Source: Sulfitobacter sabulilitoris
GTDB lineage: Bacteria; Pseudomonadota; Alphaproteobacteria; Rhodobacterales; Rhodobacteraceae
Length of the DNA stretch: 64,000 nucleotides
Reading direction: 5' to 3'
NCBI RefSeq assembly: GCF_005887615.1
Contig: NZ_VANS01000006.1
Coordinates: 54,842-118,841, forward strand
Shown here: in pieces, positions 51,675 to 61,248 of the stretch
Layout of the letters: every line of letters begins with the position of its first letter
Numbering within the stretch: position 1 is the stretch's first letter
Position numbers and translations under genes: made by a program
Notes under the pieces: generated by a model
Databases searched by the model: none
Told to the model about the DNA's origin: nothing
The model's input: the letters and a program-made list of their open reading frames with translations, nothing else

Positions 51675-53240
51675 ATGCTCCGCTCGATTTCCGCCACCGC
51701 CCTCGCGCTCGTTGCCGCCCAAGCCGCGCACGCCGCCGACTTCACCTGGGCGTCCAACACAGACCCCCAGACGATGGATCCACACGCGGTCAACTCCGCC
51801 CCGGTCCTCGGCTTTCTGAACAACGTCTACGAGGGCCTCGTGCGACGTGGCAAGGACATGACGATCGAGCCCGCGCTCGCCACCGGCTGGGAGCCGATCG
51901 GCGATGGCGAGGGCTGGCGGTTCATCCTCCGCCAGGGCGTCACCTTTCAGGACGGCAGCGCATTCACGGCGCAGGACGTGCTGTTTTCCTACGAACGTGC
52001 CTCTTCCGAGGAGGCCGACACCCGCAGTTGGTTCGCCCCGGTGTCGCAGGTCAACGTGGTGGATGATTTCACCATCGACATCATGACGACGGCCCCGAAC
52101 CCGATCTTTCCCGACAGCATCGCCAACTGGATGATCATGGACAGCGGCTGGGCCGAGGCCAACGACGCGACCCGCCCCGACAAGGATCAGGGCAATTTCG
52201 CCACGCTCAACGCAAATGGCACCGGCGCGTTTCGGGTCACTGCCCGCGAACCGGGCCTGCGCACGGTGCTCGAGCCGTTCGATGGCTGGTGGGGCACGCC
52301 CGAACATAACATCACCCGTGCCGAATTCACGCCCATACAGAACCCGGCCACGGCCGTGGCGGCACTGCTTTCGGGTGACGTCGATTTCATCAACCCGGTG
52401 CCCATTCAGGATGTCGCCCGGCTCAAGGCCGATCCATCGGTCGAGGTCATCCAGGGGATCGAGGCGCGGATCATCATGCTGGGCTTTCCGCATGAAGCCG
52501 ATGCCTTGAAATATTCGGCCGAAACATCGGACACGAACCCCTTTGCCGATGTCCGGGTGCGCCGCGCAGTGGCTCATGCGATCAACGTGCCGGCCATCCT
52601 GCAAACCATCATGCGCGGCAGCGCCGAACCCGCCAGCCAACTGGTCAGCGCCGCGATGCGCGGCTACACCCCGTCGCTGTCGGATCGCCCCGCCCATGAC
52701 CCCGATGCCGCCCGCGCGCTGCTGGCCGAGGCCGGGTATCCCGACGGGTTTTCCTTTGGCCTCAAGTGCCCCAACGACCGCTATCTGAACGACGAGGCCG
52801 TGTGCCAGGCCATCACCGGGATGTTGGCGCAGGTCGGTATAAAGGCCACGCTGGACGCAATGCCGGTGCAGAACTACTGGCCCGAACTGCGCGCCGACAA
52901 TTACGACATGTATCTGTTGGGCTGGTCGCCCGGCACCTTCGACGCCGAACATCCGATCCGCTTTCTGGCGGCGACACCGAACGAAGACGCCAAGCTGGGA
53001 AGCTGGAATTTCGGCGGTTATTCGAACGCACGCGTGGACGAGCTGCTGCCCATGATCCAGTCCGAGATTGACGATACGAAACGTCAGGCAATGCTGGACG
53101 AGACCGCGCGGATATTGCAGGAGGAGGTTGCCTATGTTCCGCTTTACGTGCAACCGCTCGTGTGGGGCACCAAGGCCGACATCGACCTGACCCAACGCCC
53201 CGATGATTTCTTTATCCTGCGCTGGGTGACGGTCAACTAA
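51675..53240 (+). CDS. ABC transporter substrate-binding protein, family 5 (second copy)
   Basis: 521 residues from MLRSISATALALVAAQAAHA, a signal peptide ending about residue 20. Shared stretches with the first copy (PLADVRVRRA-like FADVRVRRAV, CPNDRYLNDEAVCQAI versus CPNDRYVNDEAICQAA) show a tandem duplication followed by divergence. It probably has a different or broader ligand range. A hairpin (53247-53267) precedes the permease gene. Confidence 0.94.
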   Translation: MLRSISATALALVAAQAAHAADFTWASNTDPQTMDPHAVNSAPVLGFLNNVYEGLVRRGKDMTIEPALATGWEPIGDGEGWRFILRQGVTFQDGSAFTAQDVLFSYERASSEEADTRSWFAPVSQVNVVDDFTIDIMTTAPNPIFPDSIANWMIMDSGWAEANDATRPDKDQGNFATLNANGTGAFRVTAREPGLRTVLEPFDGWWGTPEHNITRAEFTPIQNPATAVAALLSGDVDFINPVPIQDVARLKADPSVEVIQGIEARIIMLGFPHEADALKYSAETSDTNPFADVRVRRAVAHAINVPAILQTIMRGSAEPASQLVSAAMRGYTPSLSDRPAHDPDAARALLAEAGYPDGFSFGLKCPNDRYLNDEAVCQAITGMLAQVGIKATLDAMPVQNYWPELRADNYDMYLLGWSPGTFDAEHPIRFLAATPNEDAKLGSWNFGGYSNARVDELLPMIQSEIDDTKRQAMLDETARILQEEVAYVPLYVQPLVWGTKADIDLTQRPDDFFILRWVTVN

Positions 53241-53246
53241 TCCGGT

Positions 53247-53267
53247 CGGCGCTCCGCTCGGGCGCCG
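53247..53267 (+). promoter_or_regulatory. Intercistronic hairpin after the second binding-protein gene
   Basis: CGGCGC (53247-53252) pairs with GCGCCG (53262-53267) around a nine-base loop, 6 bases past the stop and with no T-run. Same setting as the hairpins after the other binding-protein genes. Confidence 0.45.
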
Positions 53268-53297
53268 CCAAGACACCACCGAAAGGGGTCCACGATC

Positions 53298-54278
53298 ATG
53301 CTGGCATTCGTGATACAGCGTGTCGCGCAATCGGCGCTCGTTCTGCTGATCGTGGGGCTTGTGGCGTTTTCCATGTTCCGTTTCGTCGGCGATCCGATCG
53401 ACAACATGCTGGGCCAGGAACGCACGCAAGCCGACATCGAACGCCTGCGCACGACGCTCGGCCTCGACCAGCCGTTTCCGGTGCAATACTACAAGTTCCT
53501 CGCCAATGCGGCGCAGGGCAATTTCGGTGTCAGCTACCGCCAAGGGCGCCCGGTGTCGGACATTCTGATGGAACGCGCGCCGGCCACGCTTGAACTGGCC
53601 GCGGTGTCGGGTTTCCTGGCGATCAGCATCGGGATCGGGCTGGGCGTCTTTACCGCGATCCGGCGCGACGGGTTCGCGGCCAACGCGATCATGTCGATAT
53701 CTCTGATCGGGGTCAGTCTGCCCACCTTTCTGATCGGGATCCTGCTGATCTACCTTTTTTCGGTCGAATTGGGCTGGCTGCCCAGTTTCGGGCGCGGCGA
53801 TACCGTGCAACTGGGCGGATGGAGTACCGGGTTCCTCACCAAAAGTGGGCTGTTGGCGCTCATCCTGCCCTCGATCACGCTGGGCCTGTACCAGATGACA
53901 TTGATCATGCGGCTTGTGCGCTCCGAGATGCTCGAGGTGCTGCGGCAGGACTATATCCGCTTTGCGCGCGCCCGCGGCCTGCGCGAACGGACGGTGAATT
54001 TCCGCCACGCGCTGAAAAATACCCTGGTTCCGGTGATCACCGTGACCGGCTTGCAACTGGGCAGCATCATCGCCTTCGCGATCATCACCGAAACCGTGTT
54101 TCAATGGCCGGGCGTCGGGCTGTTGTTCATCAACGCGATCCAGTTCGTCGATATTCCCGTAATGGCTGCGTATCTGATGCTGATTTCGGTCATGTTCGTC
54201 GGCATCAACCTGATCGTGGATCTGCTCTATTTCACCATTGATCCGCGCCTGCGCGTGGACCGGACAAAGGCGCACTGA
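53298..54278 (+). CDS. Peptide-type ABC permease (DppB-like)
   Basis: 326 residues with about six membrane helices. Typical features: FRFVGDPIDNMLGQERTQAD after the first helix, ARARGLRERTVNFRHALKNT (EAA loop) and ITETVFQWPGVGLLFINAI. AAAGGGG lies upstream. Its stop overlaps the next permease start (TGATG). Confidence 0.95.
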   Translation: MLAFVIQRVAQSALVLLIVGLVAFSMFRFVGDPIDNMLGQERTQADIERLRTTLGLDQPFPVQYYKFLANAAQGNFGVSYRQGRPVSDILMERAPATLELAAVSGFLAISIGIGLGVFTAIRRDGFAANAIMSISLIGVSLPTFLIGILLIYLFSVELGWLPSFGRGDTVQLGGWSTGFLTKSGLLALILPSITLGLYQMTLIMRLVRSEMLEVLRQDYIRFARARGLRERTVNFRHALKNTLVPVITVTGLQLGSIIAFAIITETVFQWPGVGLLFINAIQFVDIPVMAAYLMLISVMFVGINLIVDLLYFTIDPRLRVDRTKAH

Positions 54279-55234
54279 TGGTCGATACCTCCCCCCCGCA
54301 AGCTCTCAAGACCGAAGAACGCTCGACCTTCCGCGTCGCGATGGACAGTGATTTCGTCTACCGGTTCAAGAACTCTCCGGTCGCCATCGTCGCAACCGCG
54401 GTTGTCATGCTGATGGTGCTTTGCGCGGTTTTCGCGCCGCTGATCGCACCCCACAATCCCTTTGATCCGTCGTCGCTGAATCTGATGAACGGGTTTTCCG
54501 CGCCGATGACGCCAAATGCCTTCACCGGCGATACTTTCTGGCTGGGCACCGACGATCAGGGCCGCGATGTGTTCTCGACCATTCTTTACGGTATGCGCAT
54601 TTCGCTGTTCGTCGGCGCGGCGGCAGTGCTGTTCGCGATGGTGCTGGGCGTGACGCTGGGTCTGATCGCGGGGTATGTCGGCGGTTGGACCGAAACGATC
54701 ATCATGCGCATCGCCGATGTGCAGCTGACCTTTCCCGCGATCCTCGTGGCGATGCTGATCTTTGGCGTGGCAAAGGGCATCACCCCGGTGGAGTACCGCG
54801 ACCAGATGGCCATCTGGGTGTTGATCATCGCCATCGGCCTGTCGGACTGGGTGCAGTTCGCGCGCGTCGTACGGGGTGCCACGCTGGTCGAGAAGAACAA
54901 GGAATACGTGCAGGCCGCCCGCCTGATCGGGCGCGGGTCGGGGGCGATCATGCTCCGCCATATCCTGCCCAATGTGCTCAGCCCGGTTCTGGTGATCGCC
55001 ACGATTTCGCTGGCGCTGGCCATCATTGCCGAAGCGACCCTGTCGTTTCTGGGCGTCGGCGCACCGCCCACGCAGCCCAGCCTGGGCACCCTGATCCGCA
55101 TCGGTCAGGGGTTCCTGTTTTCCGGCGAATGGTGGATTCTCTTGTTCCCCGCCGTGACGCTGCTGGTGCTCGCGCTCAGCGTGAACCTGCTGGGCGACTG
55201 GCTGCGCGATGCGCTGAACCCAAGGCTTCGGTAA
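54278..55234 (+). CDS. Peptide-type ABC permease (DppC-like)
   Basis: 318 residues; N-terminal cytoplasmic segment of about 35 residues, then six helices, with LGTDDQGRDVFSTILYGMRI and AARLIGRGSGAIMLRHILPN (EAA loop), and ending WLRDALNPRLR. Translationally coupled to the first permease and, by TAATG, to the following ATPase. Confidence 0.95.
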   Translation: MVDTSPPQALKTEERSTFRVAMDSDFVYRFKNSPVAIVATAVVMLMVLCAVFAPLIAPHNPFDPSSLNLMNGFSAPMTPNAFTGDTFWLGTDDQGRDVFSTILYGMRISLFVGAAAVLFAMVLGVTLGLIAGYVGGWTETIIMRIADVQLTFPAILVAMLIFGVAKGITPVEYRDQMAIWVLIIAIGLSDWVQFARVVRGATLVEKNKEYVQAARLIGRGSGAIMLRHILPNVLSPVLVIATISLALAIIAEATLSFLGVGAPPTQPSLGTLIRIGQGFLFSGEWWILLFPAVTLLVLALSVNLLGDWLRDALNPRLR

Positions 55235-56214
55235 TGAGTGATCCTATCCTGTCCATCCGCGACCTGACGGTCGAAATTCCCACGCGCCATGGTATCCTGC
55301 GGCCCGTGGACAGTGTCAGCTATGACATCGCGGCCGGTGAAATCCTCGGCGTGGTCGGTGAAAGCGGGGCGGGCAAGTCGATGGCCGGCAATGCCGTCAT
55401 CGGCCTGCTGAACCCGCCCGCGCATATCGCGCAGGGCGAAATCCGGCTGAAGGGCCAGCGCATCGACCAATTGACCGGAAACGCCATGCGCCGCTTGCGT
55501 GGCAAGGAAATCGGCATGGTCTTTCAGGACCCGCTGACCTCGCTCAATCCGCTGCTGCAGATCGGCGACCAGTTGACCGAAACGATGCTGGCGCATCTCG
55601 ATATCAGCCGCGACGAGGCACAGAAACGGGCCATCGCCGCGCTCGAGGAAGTTGGCATTCCCGGCGCGGCCGACCGTGTGGACAGCTATCCGCACGAATT
55701 CTCGGGCGGGATGCGTCAACGCGTGGTGATCGCCCTCGCGCTTTGTGCAGAGCCATCGTTGATCATTGCCGACGAACCGACGACGGCGCTGGATGTATCG
55801 GTGCAGGCACAGATCATCGCGCTGCTGAAACGGCTCTGTCGCGACCGGGGCACGGCCGTCATGCTGATCACCCATGACATGGGTGTGATCGCGGAAACCG
55901 CCGACCGCGTGGCGGTGATGTATGCCGGAAAACTGGCCGAACTCGGGCCCGTGCGCGACGTGCTGACCGAACCGCGCCATCCCTACACCAAGGGGTTGAT
56001 GGGCTCCACGCCGCTGGCGTCAAAAGGCAAGGCGCGGCTGCACCAGATCCCGGGCGCGATGCCCCAGCTTGATGCATTGCCCGATGGCTGCGCCTTCCAT
56101 CCGCGGTGCCCCAGGGCAGAGGGCAAATGCCGCGCCAATCCCGCGCCGACGCTGGCCGCGCATGACAACCGCGCGGCCTGCTGGTTCCCGCTTGACCCGA
56201 AAGGCGGTGCCTGA
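55234..56214 (+). CDS. Peptide-type ABC transporter ATPase (DppD-like)
   Basis: 326 residues. Walker A GESGAGKS, Q-loop FQDPLTSLNP, signature FSGGMRQR and Walker [12 protein letters not shown] are complete. The C-terminal oligopeptide-transporter extension with CAFHPRCPRAEGKC is present; in DppD relatives such cysteines bind an iron-sulphur cluster. Its stop overlaps the next ATPase start (TGATG). Confidence 0.95.
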   Translation: MSDPILSIRDLTVEIPTRHGILRPVDSVSYDIAAGEILGVVGESGAGKSMAGNAVIGLLNPPAHIAQGEIRLKGQRIDQLTGNAMRRLRGKEIGMVFQDPLTSLNPLLQIGDQLTETMLAHLDISRDEAQKRAIAALEEVGIPGAADRVDSYPHEFSGGMRQRVVIALALCAEPSLIIADEPTTALDVSVQAQIIALLKRLCRDRGTAVMLITHDMGVIAETADRVAVMYAGKLAELGPVRDVLTEPRHPYTKGLMGSTPLASKGKARLHQIPGAMPQLDALPDGCAFHPRCPRAEGKCRANPAPTLAAHDNRAACWFPLDPKGGA

Positions 56215-57176
56215 TGGCTCTCGTTTCCGTTGACCGTTTGACGCGGGTATTCGATGTCTCGAAACCCTGGCTGAACCGCGTGGTGGAACGGCGAAAGAAA
56301 GCGTTTCTGACCGCCGTGTCGGACGTGAGTTTCGAAATCGAGGAGCGCCGCGTCTATGCGCTGGTGGGCGAAAGCGGATCGGGCAAATCGACCATCGGCA
56401 AGATGCTTGTGGGGCTTTTGAACCCCTCGTCGGGTTCGGTCAAAATTCGCGACGTCGATCTGGCACGGGAATCCGACGCCAAAAAGATCGACGACGTACG
56501 CCGCGATATCCAGATGATCTTTCAGGATCCCTATGCCTCGCTCAATCCGCGTTGGCGGGTGCGCGACATCATCGTCGAACCCGTGGCCGCACGGGGCGGC
56601 GATACCGAAGGCATGGCCGAAAGGCTGCTGGAACAGGTCGGGCTTTCGGCCCGCGACGCCGGCAAGTTCCCGCATGAATTCTCCGGTGGCCAACGGCAAC
56701 GGATCTGCATCGCCCGCGCGCTGGCGTCAGAGCCAAAGCTGATCGTCTGCGACGAGCCGACGAGCGCGCTGGATGTGTCGGTGCAGGCGCAGGTGCTGAA
56801 CCTGATGAGCGACCTCAAGGACGAGTTCGGCCTGACGTATCTCTTCATCAGCCATGACTTGACGGTCGTGCAACATATGGCCGATACCATCGGGGTACTC
56901 TACTTGGGTCGCCTGGTCGAGGAAGCCACGCCGCAGGAATTGTTCGACGATCCTAAACATCCCTATACCCAGATGTTGCTTGACGCTGCGCCGCAGTTGG
57001 ACGGGTTTGGTCGCGAGGTGACACCGCCCACCGGTGAAATCCCCGACCCGATCAACCCGCCGCCGGGCTGCGCCTATCATCCGCGGTGTCCCCTGGCAGC
57101 CCCCGTATGCAGCCGCGAGCGCCCCGAAATGCGCCCTTTGCGCGGGGCGCGTGTTGCGTGCCACATGGCCGAATGA
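56214..57176 (+). CDS. Peptide-type ABC transporter ATPase (DppF-like)
   Basis: 320 residues with Walker [27 protein letters not shown] and CDEPTSALD, and the C-terminal CAYHPRCPLAAPVC cysteine motif. It pairs with the DppD-like ATPase to drive the importer. The stop overlaps the start of the racemase gene (ATGA), so a metabolic enzyme is coupled to the transporter. Confidence 0.95.
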   Translation: MALVSVDRLTRVFDVSKPWLNRVVERRKKAFLTAVSDVSFEIEERRVYALVGESGSGKSTIGKMLVGLLNPSSGSVKIRDVDLARESDAKKIDDVRRDIQMIFQDPYASLNPRWRVRDIIVEPVAARGGDTEGMAERLLEQVGLSARDAGKFPHEFSGGQRQRICIARALASEPKLIVCDEPTSALDVSVQAQVLNLMSDLKDEFGLTYLFISHDLTVVQHMADTIGVLYLGRLVEEATPQELFDDPKHPYTQMLLDAAPQLDGFGREVTPPTGEIPDPINPPPGCAYHPRCPLAAPVCSRERPEMRPLRGARVACHMAE

Positions 57177-58294
57177 TGGCGGGCCCGCTTGCATCGCTCA
57201 GGGTGGTGGAATTTTCGGGCCTTGGTCCCGCGCCGCTGGCCGGCCAGTTGTTGGCGGATCTGGGCGCCGATGTCATCACCATCGACCGCAAGAGCGCGCG
57301 CGCCGATCCCGCGGACGTAAACCGCAGGGGCAAACGCTCTCTCGCCGTGAACCTGAAATCGCCCGACGGTCTGGCGGTGGTCCAACGTCTTCTCGAACGC
57401 ACGGACATCCTGATCGAAGGGTTCCGCCCCGGCGTGATGGAGCGGCTTGGCCTAGGGCCGCAGGATTGCCCAGACAGGTTGATCTATGGGCGCATGACCG
57501 GTTGGGGTCAGGACGGTCCGTGGGCACAGGCGGCCGGGCACGACATCAACTACCTTGCGCTGACCGGAGCGCTGCACGCTATGGGCGAGGCGGACAGACC
57601 GCCGGTGCCGCCGCTGAACCTTGTGGCGGATTACGGCGGCGGCACGATGTTTCTGGTGTTCGGGGTGCTGGCGGCCATGATCGAACGCGGCGTCTCGGGC
57701 AAGGGGCAGGTCGTCGACGCGGCAATGGTCGATGGCGTGCCCGCGATGATGGGCCTGATTCACATGATGCTGGCCAAGGGACAATGGACCCAATCGCGCG
57801 GGGCCAACTGGCTGGATGGCGCGGCGCCGTTTTATCGCTGCTATACCTGTGCGGATGGGAAATTCGTGTCCGTCGGGCCGCTTGAGCCGCAGTTCTTTGC
57901 CGAACTTCTGGCGCGCGCCGGCCTGCCGGACACAGATCAGGCCAGCCAGAACGACACGACCACATGGGCCGAAAAAACCACCCGCTATGCCGAGATCTTC
58001 AAAACCAGGACCCGCGATGAATGGGCGGCGATCTTTGCGGGGACCGATGCATGCGTTGCCCCGGTTCTGTCGTTTTCCGAGGCGACGCTGCACCCGCATA
58101 ACCGCGCGCGCGGCACATTTGTCGATATCGGCGGAGTGACGCAGGCCGCACCGGCACCGCGTTTTTCACGCACGCCCGCCGACGGCCCCGCCGCACCGGG
58201 CGCCATCGGCGCCGACGGCGACGCGATCCTGTCCGATCTGGGGTATGATGACGCCGGGATTGCCGCGTTGAAGGCCGATGGCAGCCTGACCTGA
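57173..58294 (+). CDS. Alpha-methylacyl-CoA racemase-like (CaiB/BaiF family) protein
   Basis: 373 residues from MMAGPLASLRVVEFSGLGPA; the second Met (57176) is an equal candidate. GHDINYLALTGAL carries the histidine and LNLVADYGGGTMFL the aspartate of the AMACR catalytic pair, which favours a racemase acting on 2-methylacyl-CoA over a CoA transferase. Coupled to the ABC ATPase by ATGA, so the imported compound may be metabolised as a branched acyl-CoA, for instance from bile-acid-like, isoprenoid or lipopeptide material; the substrate is inference. Confidence 0.88.
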   Translation: MMAGPLASLRVVEFSGLGPAPLAGQLLADLGADVITIDRKSARADPADVNRRGKRSLAVNLKSPDGLAVVQRLLERTDILIEGFRPGVMERLGLGPQDCPDRLIYGRMTGWGQDGPWAQAAGHDINYLALTGALHAMGEADRPPVPPLNLVADYGGGTMFLVFGVLAAMIERGVSGKGQVVDAAMVDGVPAMMGLIHMMLAKGQWTQSRGANWLDGAAPFYRCYTCADGKFVSVGPLEPQFFAELLARAGLPDTDQASQNDTTTWAEKTTRYAEIFKTRTRDEWAAIFAGTDACVAPVLSFSEATLHPHNRARGTFVDIGGVTQAAPAPRFSRTPADGPAAPGAIGADGDAILSDLGYDDAGIAALKADGSLT

Positions 58295-58333
58295 ACACGG
58301 CGCCACGCTTGCACGCAACAAAAGGATCCGCCC

Positions 58334-59587
58334 ATGACAGTCATCATTGCCGGAGCAGGGATCGCGGGCTTGTCGCTCGGCCTGTCGCTGCACCAGATCG
58401 GCGTTCCCTTTCGCATCTACGAGGCCGTCCAAAAGATCGGACCGTTGGGTGTTGGCATCAACCTGCAACCCAACGCGGTGCGCGAACTATTCGATCTTGG
58501 CCTCGAGGACGCCTTGGACTCCATCGGGGTCCGAACGCAAAGCTATGGCTTTCATACCAAGACCGGGCTCGAGATCTGGCGGGAACCGCGCGGGACGTGG
58601 GCCGGATATTACTGGCCGCAATTTTCGGTTCATCGCGGCAGATTGCAGATGTTGCTGCATGACACGCTGGTAAGCCGAGCCGGACGCGACTGTATCGTGA
58701 CCGGGCATCGCGCCACCGGTTTTACGACGCAGGGCACCGGGGCGGTGCTGCACCTGGCCGGACCGGACGGGCCGACGCAGGCCAAAGGATCGGTCGTCAT
58801 CGCAGCGGACGGAATCCATTCCGCCCTGCGTACGCAAATGTATCCCGGCGAAGGCCCGCCGATCTGGGGTGGCGCGATCCTGTGGCGCGGCACAACCCGG
58901 ATGGCCCCCTTTCTGGGCGGTGCCGACATGGCGCTGGCCGGGCACGACACGCAGCGTATCGTGACCTATCCTATCTCGGCGCCCGACCCCGACACCGGGC
59001 TGGCGACGATCAATTGGATCGCGGAACTGCGTGTCGATCCGGCGCAGGGCTGGCGCAAGGAAGACTGGAACCGGGCCGCCAAGCTTGCGGATTTTGCGCC
59101 GGCCTTCGCGGATTGGCGATTTGACTGGCTGGACGTGCCCGCGATGATCGCCGCCGCGACCGAGGTTTTTGAATACCCGATGGTGGATCGTGATCCGATC
59201 CCGCGCTGGACCAACGGCGCCGTCACCCTGATGGGCGATGCGGCGCATCCAACCTATCCGGTAGGGTCCAACGGTGCCAGCCAGGCCATCGTCGACGCAC
59301 GCCAGATCGCGGCGATGATCCGCGGGCATGGACAAACCCCCGACGCGCTGATCGCGTTCGAGAGCCTGATCCGACCGAGGATGGAAAAGGTGATCCTTGC
59401 CAATCGCGGTAGTGGCCCGGACGCGGTGTTGCAGATGGTCGAAGACCGCTGCGGCGGCACATTCGACGATGTCGAAGACGTCATACCCAGGGCCGAACTC
59501 GCCGCGCATGCCGACCGTTACAAGGCGTTGGCGGGCTTCGGGGTCGAGACGCTGAACGCACAGTTGCCGATCCTTCCGGTGGTGTGA
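58334..59587 (+). CDS. FAD-dependent monooxygenase (PHBH fold)
   Basis: 417 residues. GAGIAGLSLGLSLHQIG (GxGxxG at the N-terminus), VVIAADGIHSALR and GDAAHPTYPVGSNGASQAI are the FAD and NAD(P)H-site motifs of the p-hydroxybenzoate hydroxylase family; it resembles the PhzS/flavin-dependent oxidoreductase branch. It would hydroxylate an aromatic or heterocyclic compound with O2 and NAD(P)H. It follows the racemase by 39 bases on the same strand, so probably shares its transcript. Confidence 0.91.
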   Translation: MTVIIAGAGIAGLSLGLSLHQIGVPFRIYEAVQKIGPLGVGINLQPNAVRELFDLGLEDALDSIGVRTQSYGFHTKTGLEIWREPRGTWAGYYWPQFSVHRGRLQMLLHDTLVSRAGRDCIVTGHRATGFTTQGTGAVLHLAGPDGPTQAKGSVVIAADGIHSALRTQMYPGEGPPIWGGAILWRGTTRMAPFLGGADMALAGHDTQRIVTYPISAPDPDTGLATINWIAELRVDPAQGWRKEDWNRAAKLADFAPAFADWRFDWLDVPAMIAAATEVFEYPMVDRDPIPRWTNGAVTLMGDAAHPTYPVGSNGASQAIVDARQIAAMIRGHGQTPDALIAFESLIRPRMEKVILANRGSGPDAVLQMVEDRCGGTFDDVEDVIPRAELAAHADRYKALAGFGVETLNAQLPILPVV

Positions 59588-59657
59588 CGCCACGGTCTGG
59601 CCAAGCCGTGCTGTTTCTTTCATAGTGCCCTGAAATCAGGCGCATAGGAGAAAGATC

Positions 59658-60380
59658 ATGACACGGATCGCAGTGATCACAGGGGCGGCAGGCGGCATGG
59701 GGCGGGCCATCGTGAAGCGACTGATGGACGACGGGCTGCACGTCGTCGGCCTTGATCTGGATGTCGGCGGGTTGGCGGACATGGATGCGCCCGGATTTAC
59801 CGGCCTGCCCGTCGATCTGACCGATCCGGACGCCATCGCCAAGGCCTTTGCCACGATCAAGACCGATCATGGCGGTGTCGATGCACTGGTCAACAACGCG
59901 GGCACCTGTTTCATGTCGGAATTTCCCGACATTCCGGTCGCCGAGTTCGAGAAACAGATGGCGCTGAATTTTTCCGGCGCCTTTCATTGCTGCCAGGAGG
60001 CCGTGAAACAGATGACCGGACGGGAGGGAGTGCGCAAGATCGTCAACATCTCGTCCAACGGCGCCTACAATTTCGATGCCTTCGATCCGCCGCACTACCG
60101 CGCATCGAAGGCGGCCCTCGATACATTGACCAAGGATCTGGCGCGGCGGTTTGCGCGCGACAAGATCGCGGTGAATTCCATCGCGCCCGCAATGACCGAA
60201 ACGCCGCTGTTCGGCGTGGTCAGCAAAGAGGTATTGGAGGCGGCCATCGCCGAAATGCCGCACGGTCGTGCGATGCAACCCTCGGAAATCGCCGCATGGG
60301 TCGGTTTCCTGATTTCGCCCGCCGGCGATATCTCGAGCGGCAATGTCATCATCCTGAACCAGGGCCGCGACGTCCGCTGA
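59658..60380 (+). CDS. Short-chain dehydrogenase/reductase
   Basis: 240 residues: TGAAGGMGRAI cofactor motif (9-19), NNAG (79-82), catalytic Ser132/Ser133, Tyr147 and Lys151. Asp33 and Asp35 (GLDLDV) suggest NAD(H) preference. TAGGAGAAAG is upstream. It continues the catabolic set after the monooxygenase. Confidence 0.91.
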   Translation: MTRIAVITGAAGGMGRAIVKRLMDDGLHVVGLDLDVGGLADMDAPGFTGLPVDLTDPDAIAKAFATIKTDHGGVDALVNNAGTCFMSEFPDIPVAEFEKQMALNFSGAFHCCQEAVKQMTGREGVRKIVNISSNGAYNFDAFDPPHYRASKAALDTLTKDLARRFARDKIAVNSIAPAMTETPLFGVVSKEVLEAAIAEMPHGRAMQPSEIAAWVGFLISPAGDISSGNVIILNQGRDVR

Positions 60381-60444
60381 GCGGGCGCTGAATTCACGAA
60401 AATTCGGGCCGTTCTCTCTGCAAGGAAACGGTGTTCCGGATGGC

Positions 60445-61227
60445 TCAGCGATACCACTCCGGCGCTTTGCGCAGTGTCGGCCACTGTTCCGGGCTGTGCC
60501 CGTAAATCACCATCGCGCGCCGCTGCGCCGCCATGTCCATCAATCGGGCGCCATGGTGAATGGCCAATGCCTCGTCCCATGACCCCGCGAATTTCTCGTC
60601 CACCTCCGACGCACGGCTGATCGCGTCGGAGGTCAGCAAGACCGCACCGGTTTGCGGCAGTTCGATCATGAACGCCAACTGACCGGGCGCGTGCCCGGGA
60701 CAAAGGAGAACGTCGAAACCCGGTCCAAGCTTCATGTCCTCCGTTACAAGCCGGTAGTCCCGGTCTGGCCATTCCATCGCCTGCTGTCCCGACCAATACA
60801 GCGGTCGGGGCAGGGCGCGCTCTGCCTCGGCGATCAAGATCGGCACGCCCGCAAACTCCGCCAATCCGCCAACGTGGTCGATATGTGTATGGCTCTGGAT
60901 CATCAGGTCCACGTCGGCACGGGCCAGCCCGAGCCTGGCCAGTTGCCCATCGGGCAGGTTTTCCTCCGTCAGCGACAGGACGCGGCCGAAACTGCCCAAC
61001 GAATCCTCTGCCGTCGCCGCCTCTGCGTCCTGCGCGTATTTCGCCGGAAAGCCGCTGTCGATCAGCACGGTCTCCTGTGCATCGGTCTGGATGACAAAGC
61101 CACAGATGCCGATGGTGCGCGGACCTGCGTGAACCTCGAAAAGCCCGTAATCCATTACCGCCAGCCGTACCGGCCGCCCTTGCAAAAGTGGTTGCATATC
61201 GGATCGAAACCTTTCTTGTTGGTGCAT
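60445..61227 (-). CDS. Metallo-beta-lactamase-fold hydrolase (AHL-lactonase-like)
   Basis: 260 residues; a second start, ten residues in (61197, MQPLLQGRPVRLAVMDYGLF), has an AAGG at usable distance and may be the real one. Zinc motif SHTHIDHVGG, then CPGHAPGQLAF and a later aspartate in SDAIS. The N-terminal part MDYGLFEVHAG resembles the N-acyl-homoserine-lactonase branch, but this group has many other lactone and ester substrates. Divergent from the aminotransferase, with starts only about 20-50 bases apart. Confidence 0.87.
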   Translation of the reverse strand: MHQQERFRSDMQPLLQGRPVRLAVMDYGLFEVHAGPRTIGICGFVIQTDAQETVLIDSGFPAKYAQDAEAATAEDSLGSFGRVLSLTEENLPDGQLARLGLARADVDLMIQSHTHIDHVGGLAEFAGVPILIAEAERALPRPLYWSGQQAMEWPDRDYRLVTEDMKLGPGFDVLLCPGHAPGQLAFMIELPQTGAVLLTSDAISRASEVDEKFAGSWDEALAIHHGARLMDMAAQRRAMVIYGHSPEQWPTLRKAPEWYR

Positions 61228-61248
61228 GAATTAGTCCGGGGCATGGGT

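Noticed and set aside
51489..54275. Minus-strand open frame of 928 residues
   Set aside because: Antisense to a binding protein and permease with excellent family matches; composition is His/Arg/Gln/Asp-rich as in other shadows.
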